DNA of 9,940 nt from JAWOJF01 sp046481785 (GTDB lineage: Bacteria > Bacteroidota > Ignavibacteria > Ignavibacteriales > Ignavibacteriaceae), in contig JAWOJF010000400.1 in the NCBI GenBank assembly GCA_046481785.1, positions 1 to 9,940 on the forward strand, given 5' to 3'. The notes beneath the pieces were generated by a model. It searched no databases, was not told where the DNA came from, and worked only from the letters and a program-made list of their open reading frames with translations. The translations under genes were made by a program, and so were the position numbers. Positions 4,826 through 9,940 of this stretch are shown here, piece by piece (the stretch's first letter is position 1; the number at the start of each line of letters is the position of its first letter).

Positions 4826-7228
4826 ATGGTCGGAAGTATAATTTTATCATTGGCGCTTGCATGCAGCATTATTGCCACGGTTATGTACTTTCTAAGTTAT
4901 AAAGGATATAACAATACCCTTAACTACGGAAGAATTGCATATCACTCCATGGCAATGCTTGTAATAATGGCATCTGCTTATTTATTCTATATAATATTAA
5001 CACATCAATACAGCTTTAAGTACGTTTACAGTTACAGCAGTAATGATCTGCCCGGGGGCATACTGGCGGCTACATTCTGGGCAGGCCAGGAAGGAAGTTT
5101 TATGCTGTGGCTGCTTTTAACAGCAGTTGTGGGAATAATCCTTCAGTCATATTCTTCCAAACGGGGTGATCTTGAACCGAGAACTATGGCTGTGTTTGCT
5201 TTAGCAACAACATTTCTTCTGGTAATGGTCTCTCCTCTTTTCAAAAATCCGTTTGCTTATATCTGGGCAGAGCCGCTGTTTATATCTGCAAAAGATATAA
5301 GTTCATCATTTCTTAATCTGCCGTTCCTGCAAAGTTTTATGTTTAGTGAGAACTCTACGGGACAAAATTTTATTAAGATGAATGCTGAGCTTCATGCATT
5401 ATTAAGTAATGCAGGTGTCTCAGTTAACCAGTTTATTCTTGATGGAAAAGGCCTGAATCCTCAATTGTTAAACTTCTGGATGCAGATTCATCCGCCTGTT
5501 CTTTTTGTAGGATTTGCAATGGCAACAGTACCTTTTGTTTTTGCAATGGCTGCTATGATGAAAAATGATTACAGAGACTGGATTAAACAATCCTTCCCAT
5601 GGGTATTAGCAACTGCCGGAGTGCTGGGATTAGGCATTATGCTTGGAGGCTACTGGGCTTATGAAATGCTGGGATGGGGAGGTTACTGGGCCTGGGACCC
5701 CGTGGAAAATTCAAGTTTAATACCATGGCTTGTGGGCGTGGCTTCTATTCATACAATGCTGGTACAAAAGAAAAGCCAGTCGAAAGGCGGTATTGGTAAG
5801 TTTGCTAAAACCAATCTTATCCTTGCATTGATGACCTACATACTGGTTCTTTATTCTACATTTTTAACAAGAAGCGGTGTTCTTGGCGATGCATCCGTTC
5901 ATTCGTTTGTTGACCCGGGAATGATGGTTTATTTGTTCCTTGTAATATTTATTGGAACATTTATTTTACTGGGATTCGGCTCGCTTGCCTACAGATGGAA
6001 ATATTTAACTGAGACCACTGCATCTGAAGAAGGACTGTTATCAAGAGAGCTGGCACTTTTTACAGCGGCTGTTACGCTTTGCGCTTCCGCCATTATAGTT
6101 CTTTTGGGTACTTCGGCTCCCCTTTTCGGGCAATCCGTAGATACTTTCTTTTATAATGAAATGCACCTGCCGCTTGCTATTATTATAGGCCTGCTAAACG
6201 GCTTAAGCCTTTTATTAAAGTGGAAACAAAACACCACTCAGGAAGTATTAAGAAAATCTGTAACCGCAATAGCAATTTCTATATTAGCAACAGCATTAGT
6301 TGCCGTGTTCGGCAATATTTCCGATATAATGATGATGCTGCTAACCTTCTCTTCTGTTTTTGCTCTTGTAATTAACGCCGATATTGCGATAAAAATTATC
6401 CGCGGCAATTTGAAAATGCTTGGTGCTTACGTTGCCCATATCGGTATTGCACTATTTATACTCGGGGTAATCGGATCGGCTGCATACAGTGATGAAATGG
6501 ATGTTGATCTCATAAAGGATGAACCTAAAGAGGTATTCGGTTATAAGATGACATTTACCGATTATCATGGTATTGAAAACAACACCAAATATGCTTTTAA
6601 TATCAGCCTGCAGCAGGGGGGTAATAATTATAAGGTATCCCCTGTTATGTATATAAGCGAATTCAATAACGGGCTTATGAGAGAACCGGCAATTTTATCA
6701 TTGGCATCCAGGGATATTTATGTTTCTCCGCTTGGATATGAAGAAGGCAGCGGTGAACACAATCATGCAAAGCAGGTTAACCTTACTAAAGATATCCCTG
6801 TTGAATATGAAGGAGCTAAAATTACATTTACACAGTTTGACTTCCCCCCTGCTACAATGCAGGCTATGCAGGAGGGAAAGGATTTTTCCATTGGCGTACT
6901 TCTTAATGTAGAAAAAGACGGTAAGGGAAATGATGTGCAACTTGAGATGAAAAGTACAAACGGTACAAGCGAATTAACTTCCCAGTCATTAGAGGAGTTA
7001 AATCTTAAACTTACACTTATAAGTCTTGAAGCAACAGGCAGCGTAATAATTGAAGCAGCTCCTATAAAAGACACTCATGTTGAAGCAACTGCTGCTCCGG
7101 CAAAAGAAGTATTAACAATTACTGCTGCTGTTAAACCATTCATAAATCTTGTTTGGGCTGGAGTTGTGATAATGGTATTTGGATTTGGTATTTCAGTTGT
7201 AAGAAGATTGAAAGAATCCCTGGTTTAA
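4826..7228 (+). CDS. ccmF: Heme lyase subunit CcmF (WWD domain), long form
   Basis: Polytopic membrane protein that takes heme from CcmE and ligates it to the CxxCH motif of apocytochrome c. It has 800 residues and about 14-15 membrane segments. The WWD motif is at 281-295 (MLGWGGYWAWDPVEN). The four conserved histidines are visible: H222 (IHPPVLFVG), H309 (SIHT), H359 (SVHSF) and H538 (AHIGIAL). It is some 150 residues longer than E. coli CcmF (about 647). Extra length lies in the loop around 155-215 and in the large external domain at about 555-770, which precedes the final helix (772-793). AAGGA (4815-4819) supports the ATG at 4826. It ends the ccm cluster before a strong terminator; no ccmG or ccmH follows in the window. 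Confidence 0.96.
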   Translation: MVGSIILSLALACSIIATVMYFLSYKGYNNTLNYGRIAYHSMAMLVIMASAYLFYIILTHQYSFKYVYSYSSNDLPGGILAATFWAGQEGSFMLWLLLTAVVGIILQSYSSKRGDLEPRTMAVFALATTFLLVMVSPLFKNPFAYIWAEPLFISAKDISSSFLNLPFLQSFMFSENSTGQNFIKMNAELHALLSNAGVSVNQFILDGKGLNPQLLNFWMQIHPPVLFVGFAMATVPFVFAMAAMMKNDYRDWIKQSFPWVLATAGVLGLGIMLGGYWAYEMLGWGGYWAWDPVENSSLIPWLVGVASIHTMLVQKKSQSKGGIGKFAKTNLILALMTYILVLYSTFLTRSGVLGDASVHSFVDPGMMVYLFLVIFIGTFILLGFGSLAYRWKYLTETTASEEGLLSRELALFTAAVTLCASAIIVLLGTSAPLFGQSVDTFFYNEMHLPLAIIIGLLNGLSLLLKWKQNTTQEVLRKSVTAIAISILATALVAVFGNISDIMMMLLTFSSVFALVINADIAIKIIRGNLKMLGAYVAHIGIALFILGVIGSAAYSDEMDVDLIKDEPKEVFGYKMTFTDYHGIENNTKYAFNISLQQGGNNYKVSPVMYISEFNNGLMREPAILSLASRDIYVSPLGYEEGSGEHNHAKQVNLTKDIPVEYEGAKITFTQFDFPPATMQAMQEGKDFSIGVLLNVEKDGKGNDVQLEMKSTNGTSELTSQSLEELNLKLTLISLEATGSVIIEAAPIKDTHVEATAAPAKEVLTITAAVKPFINLVWAGVVIMVFGFGISVVRRLKESLV

Positions 7229-7250
7229 TAATTTTAGTTTATTTAAAAAT

Positions 7251-7278
7251 AAAAAACCCGGTTTATGCCGGGTTTTTT
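7251..7278. terminator. Strong bidirectional intrinsic terminator
   Basis: A perfect 11-bp stem, AAAAAACCCGG (7251-7261) with CCGGGTTTTTT (7268-7278), encloses a six-base loop (TTTATG). The A-run and T-run make it work on both strands. It lies 22 bases after the ccmF stop and 23 bases before the stop of the convergent minus-strand gene, so it likely ends both transcripts. Confidence 0.93.
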
Positions 7279-7301
7279 CTTGCTGACCAAAATAATTTTG
7301 T

Positions 7302-7895
7302 TTAACTCTTCATCATATTATCCCAGAGATTATCATCATAATAAATATCAAACTTACCCTCTGTAAAAGTAAATTTAATATTATGTTCAACCGGCATACT
7401 GCTGAATAAGTGTGCATACTTGTTAACAACAGCCTCAGGGTTATTGCTTACTCTGTACTCATCTTGAAAAGCCAAATGATCCGGCAGGGCTGCAAGGAAT
7501 TCTGTAAATGCATTTAGACTGAATAATTTTTCTTTTATATCCTCATCATTATTCAATATGTCTTTTATCTCCTGAAGGTCCGCTCTATCCCCTGTTACTT
7601 CCACCTCCAGTGTTCTCACATTTACTTTTATATCAACAGGCAGATCAGTTTTAATACCTGATTCCCTTAACTTTTTTCCAATTTTTTGTTTGAGATCAAC
7701 TGATAACTCCTTTATATCATCATAAGTTGGAATAATTAAGCTTGATAATGGCAGACCGGATTTAATATCAGAGGAAACGGAATTGTTACTTTCAGCCATC
7801 CTCTCAGAAAAAGATTTTTCTGAAGAATTATGGTTCCGGTTCTTTACCGCTGCATAATAATAATTAATGGGGTTAACAGATAGATTAAAACGCAT
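7302..7895 (-). CDS. Protein of unknown function, cytoplasmic, acidic C-terminus
   Basis: I do not recognise this 197-residue protein. It has no signal peptide or membrane helix. Residues 1-52 are polar and low in predicted structure (rich in N, S, K). The core at about 58-140 looks mixed alpha/beta: YDDIKELSVDLKQKIGKKL (58-76) is an amphipathic helix, then a beta hairpin (VDIKVNVRTLEVEVTGDRAD, 87-106), then helical DLQEIKDILNNDEDIKEKLF (106-125). The tail has short strands (NIKFTFTEGKFDIYYDD, 172-188). The pattern of a beta hairpin with a VEVTGDR turn followed by 'I..ILN.D..IKEKLF' reminds me of small uncharacterised proteins of flagellated bacteria, but I cannot name a family. It is convergent with ccmF, shares its terminator and is divergent from the C69 peptidase gene, so it is probably not part of the ccm system. 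ATG at 7895 has no clear ribosome binding site. Confidence 0.72.
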   Translation of the reverse strand: MRFNLSVNPINYYYAAVKNRNHNSSEKSFSERMAESNNSVSSDIKSGLPLSSLIIPTYDDIKELSVDLKQKIGKKLRESGIKTDLPVDIKVNVRTLEVEVTGDRADLQEIKDILNNDEDIKEKLFSLNAFTEFLAALPDHLAFQDEYRVSNNPEAVVNKYAHLFSSMPVEHNIKFTFTEGKFDIYYDDNLWDNMMKS

Positions 7896-7994
7896 AATAA
7901 AACCTGTACAATGTAAAATTTAATACACTTTATTATCGTTAAAATTTTCCCCGTTTATAGGTATTTTTTATAGTTTTTTGTTCATAACAAGCAA

Positions 7995-8016
7995 TTTTCT
8001 GCCGGGATGCAGAAAA
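7995..8016. repeat. Perfect inverted repeat in the divergent intergenic region
   Basis: TTTTCTGC (7995-8002) and GCAGAAAA (8009-8016) form a perfect 8-bp dyad around six bases (CGGGAT). It lies about 100 bases before each of the two divergent genes (the start codons are at 7895 and 8113). No T-run follows the stem, so it is more likely a protein-binding operator or an RNA hairpin than a terminator. The regulator is unknown. Confidence 0.4.
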
Positions 8017-8046
8017 CTCCTGAATTGAAACTCAATTATTGACCCA

Positions 8047-8063
8047 CAATTATTTATTAATTG
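8047..8063. repeat. AT-rich inverted repeat next to the C69 promoter
   Basis: CAATTA (8047-8052) and TAATTG (8058-8063) are separated by TTTAT. The dyad ends two bases before the candidate -7 element (8066-8073), where a repressor or activator could act. AT-rich dyads are common by chance, so this is a weak candidate operator. Confidence 0.25.
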
Positions 8064-8065
8064 TT

Positions 8066-8073
8066 TATCTTTG
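8066..8073 (+). promoter_or_regulatory. Candidate Bacteroidota-type -7 element (TANNTTTG) of the C69 gene
   Basis: TATCTTTG matches the TANNTTTG consensus of the Bacteroidota housekeeping sigma factor and lies 40 bases before the ATG at 8113. A TTG (8039-8041) could be the upstream element, but the spacing of 24 bases is a little wide. The TTG at 8071 inside this element is also the first in-frame start codon of the following open frame, which argues that the true start is further down, at 8113. Confidence 0.4.
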
Positions 8074-8112
8074 TTAACTAATAATTTTAAACGAAATAAC
8101 GGGACCTCTCAT

Positions 8113-9918
8113 ATGAAAAGAATCTTTAACCTATTATTTGTCTGGTTACTAATGTTTGGGGTAACATTTGGATGTACAAATCTTATTGTAACCAAAGGAG
8201 CCTCAAGCAACGGTTCTACAATGATTACTTATTCGGCTGATTCTTATGAAACATACGGCGAATTAGTTCATTATCCGGCTGCAATATACCCCGAAGGCAC
8301 TATGCTGGATGTTTATGAATGGGATACAGGAAAATTTCTTGGTAAAATAAAGCAGGCACGGCAGACATATAATGTTGTAGGTAATATGAACGAGTACCAG
8401 GTTGTTATTGGTGAAACTACATTTGACGGCCGTTCCGAGCTGCATAACGGCGGGGGTATAATAGATTACGGCAGTTTAATTTACATTGCCCTGCAGCGGT
8501 CTAAAACAGCGCGTGAGGCTATAAAAATAATGGGTGCACTCGTTGATGAGTACGGTTATTACAGCACCGGCGAATCCTTTTCAATTGGTGATGCTAATGA
8601 AGCATGGATAATGGAGCTTATAGGTAAAGGAGAAGGAAATAAAGGCGCAGTATGGGTTGCAATCCGTATACCTGATGGTTATGTATCAGGCCATGCAAAC
8701 CAGGCACGTATAACTACCTTCGATTTAAATGATTCAGAAAATGTAATGTATTCTCCTGATGTAATTTCTTTTGCTAAAGAAAAAGGATTTTTTGCAGGTG
8801 AAGATAAAGATTTCAGTTTTGCCGATGCTTATGCCCCGGTTGATTTTGGCGGAGCAAGATTCTGCGATGCCCGTGTTTGGTCTATGTTCAGGAAAATTAA
8901 TGGTTCAATGGAAAAATATATTGATTACATTGAAGCAAAAAGCACCGAAAGAATGCCCCTTTATGTAAAGCCTGATAAAAAGATTTCACTGCAGGATGTA
9001 ATGTACCTTATGCGCGATCATTATGAAGGAACCCCGCTTGATATGACAAAAGGGATAGCAGCCGGCCCATACTGCTCTCCTTACAGATGGAGGCCGTTAA
9101 CATGGAAATATAACGGTGAAGAATATTTTCATGAGCGTCCAATCTCTACACCGCAGACAGGATTTTCTTTCGTATCTCAATCACGTGCTTCACTGCCTGA
9201 TGAAATTGGCGGGGTTCTCTGGTTCGGCGTTGATGATACATATATGACTGTCTATACGCCTATTTATTCATCATCAATCTCTGTCCCTTACAATTTTAAA
9301 GAGGGACTTGGTTCATTAGGTAACTTTACATGGGACTCTGCATTCTGGGTATTTAATTTTGTATCTAACATGGTATATCCAAAATACAGTCTTATGATAG
9401 ATGATGTAAAGAATGAACAGAGTAAACTTGAAGGTTCTTATCTTTCAAAACAGGAAATGGTTGAGAACACTGCTTTGGTTTTATATAAGGAATCAAAAGG
9501 AAAAGCTGTTGAGTATCTTACAAAATACTCCAATGATATGGCACTTAATACATATACAACATGGAAAAAATTCGGCGAGTTTTTAATGATGAAGTTTATG
9601 GATGGTATTGTTAAAGATGAGTATATCAAACCTATTAATGTCGGTTACCCTGAAGAATTTAAAAAGTATATGGTAGATGAAAACGGCGAATACCTGAAAA
9701 TGAGAAAGTTTGAAACTGAAGTTGATTTTTCATTCACAAGAGTTATGAAAGAAGCAGAAAAAGCACTAACGAATAAAAACTTTACACAGAGTAAAGATCT
9801 CTATCTGCAGGCCCTTAAGCTGAAACGTGAAGATGCAAAGGCAAAATCAGAACTGCAAAAAGTTGAAAGAATTCTTACAGAGATAGACAAAATTTATGAG
9901 ATGAATGCAATAAACTAG
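8113..9918 (+). CDS. Exported peptidase family C69 (Ntn dipeptidase)
   Basis: A secreted or periplasmic dipeptidase of the PepD/C69 type, which cleaves short peptides using an N-terminal Cys exposed by processing. From the ATG at 8113 it has 601 residues. Residues 1-20 are a signal peptide (MKRIFNLLFVWLLMFGVTFG). Cys21 starts the family motif CTNLIVTKGASSNGS, the catalytic N-terminus; ...VVIGETTFDGR (97-107) and SGHANQARITTF (about 195-206) are further family motifs. The last 60 residues (RVMKEAEKALTNKNFTQSKD onward) look like a helical TPR/coiled-coil tail. The frame is open from a TTG at 8071, but that lies in the promoter element and would put 14 polar residues before the signal peptide; 8113 is preferred. 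The ribosome binding site is weak. Alternatively Cys21 could be lipidated. No partner gene is visible. Confidence 0.87.
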   Translation: MKRIFNLLFVWLLMFGVTFGCTNLIVTKGASSNGSTMITYSADSYETYGELVHYPAAIYPEGTMLDVYEWDTGKFLGKIKQARQTYNVVGNMNEYQVVIGETTFDGRSELHNGGGIIDYGSLIYIALQRSKTAREAIKIMGALVDEYGYYSTGESFSIGDANEAWIMELIGKGEGNKGAVWVAIRIPDGYVSGHANQARITTFDLNDSENVMYSPDVISFAKEKGFFAGEDKDFSFADAYAPVDFGGARFCDARVWSMFRKINGSMEKYIDYIEAKSTERMPLYVKPDKKISLQDVMYLMRDHYEGTPLDMTKGIAAGPYCSPYRWRPLTWKYNGEEYFHERPISTPQTGFSFVSQSRASLPDEIGGVLWFGVDDTYMTVYTPIYSSSISVPYNFKEGLGSLGNFTWDSAFWVFNFVSNMVYPKYSLMIDDVKNEQSKLEGSYLSKQEMVENTALVLYKESKGKAVEYLTKYSNDMALNTYTTWKKFGEFLMMKFMDGIVKDEYIKPINVGYPEEFKKYMVDENGEYLKMRKFETEVDFSFTRVMKEAEKALTNKNFTQSKDLYLQALKLKREDAKAKSELQKVERILTEIDKIYEMNAIN

Positions 9919-9940
9919 TCAAATATTTTGTTATTTAAAG

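Noticed and set aside
6763..7074. Minus-strand open frame of 103 codons inside ccmF
   Set aside because: It is fully inside a clear CcmF coding region in the antisense direction; Ser/Cys-rich composition is typical of a shadow frame.
7907..7915. Short palindrome TACA-A-TGTA as operator of the minus-strand gene
   Set aside because: Four-base arms in AT-rich DNA are expected by chance, and no second copy is seen nearby.
8071..8112. TTG at 8071 as start of the C69 peptidase
   Set aside because: It would add 14 polar residues before a standard signal peptide and sits inside a TANNTTTG promoter element; the ATG at 8113 gives a normal signal peptide.

Overview
The window looks like a piece of a low-GC chromosome from the Ignavibacteria/Chlorobi/Bacteroidota side of the tree. 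This is an inference. It rests on a secreted metalloprotease ending in a FlgD-Ig-like (Por/type IX-style) C-terminal domain, on a TANNTTTG-type promoter element before the last gene, on the generally weak Shine-Dalgarno sequences, and on the style of the Ccm proteins. No rRNA or other marker gene is present to fix the taxon.

Layout. Positions 1-120 are 15 perfect tandem copies of the octamer CAAAGATT, followed by two degenerate copies; the array may continue to the left of the window. An open frame for a secreted HExxH metalloprotease runs out of this repeat (119-1936), but its signal peptide has no ATG/GTG/TTG just before it. The stop of this gene overlaps ccmA. Then follows a same-strand cytochrome c maturation (System I) cluster: ccmA (1929-2567), ccmB (2705-3370), ccmC (3401-4120), a small TTG-started ccmD (4134-4295), ccmE (4285-4686) and ccmF (4826-7228). 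A strong hairpin terminator (7251-7278) ends the cluster. A convergent gene of unknown function (7302-7895, minus strand) follows. After a 217-bp divergent intergenic region with inverted repeats and a candidate promoter comes an exported family C69 dipeptidase (8113-9918).

How it works together. CcmAB is the ATPase/membrane pair that releases holo-CcmE from CcmC. CcmC, helped by CcmD, loads heme onto CcmE, and CcmF ligates heme to apocytochromes outside the cytoplasmic membrane. The main point of interest is that CcmE has Cys (CPSKY) where the classical protein has the heme-binding His (HxxxY), and that no ccmG, ccmH or ccmI follows ccmF. Together these match the known 'variant System I' described from archaea and some sulfate reducers. 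In this cluster CcmF is also unusually long, and CcmA lacks the usual Q-loop Gln and H-loop His. No wholly new system is evident; the variant Ccm cluster, the repeat-fed open frame with no normal start, and the overlap of a secreted protease with ccmA are the points most worth checking.
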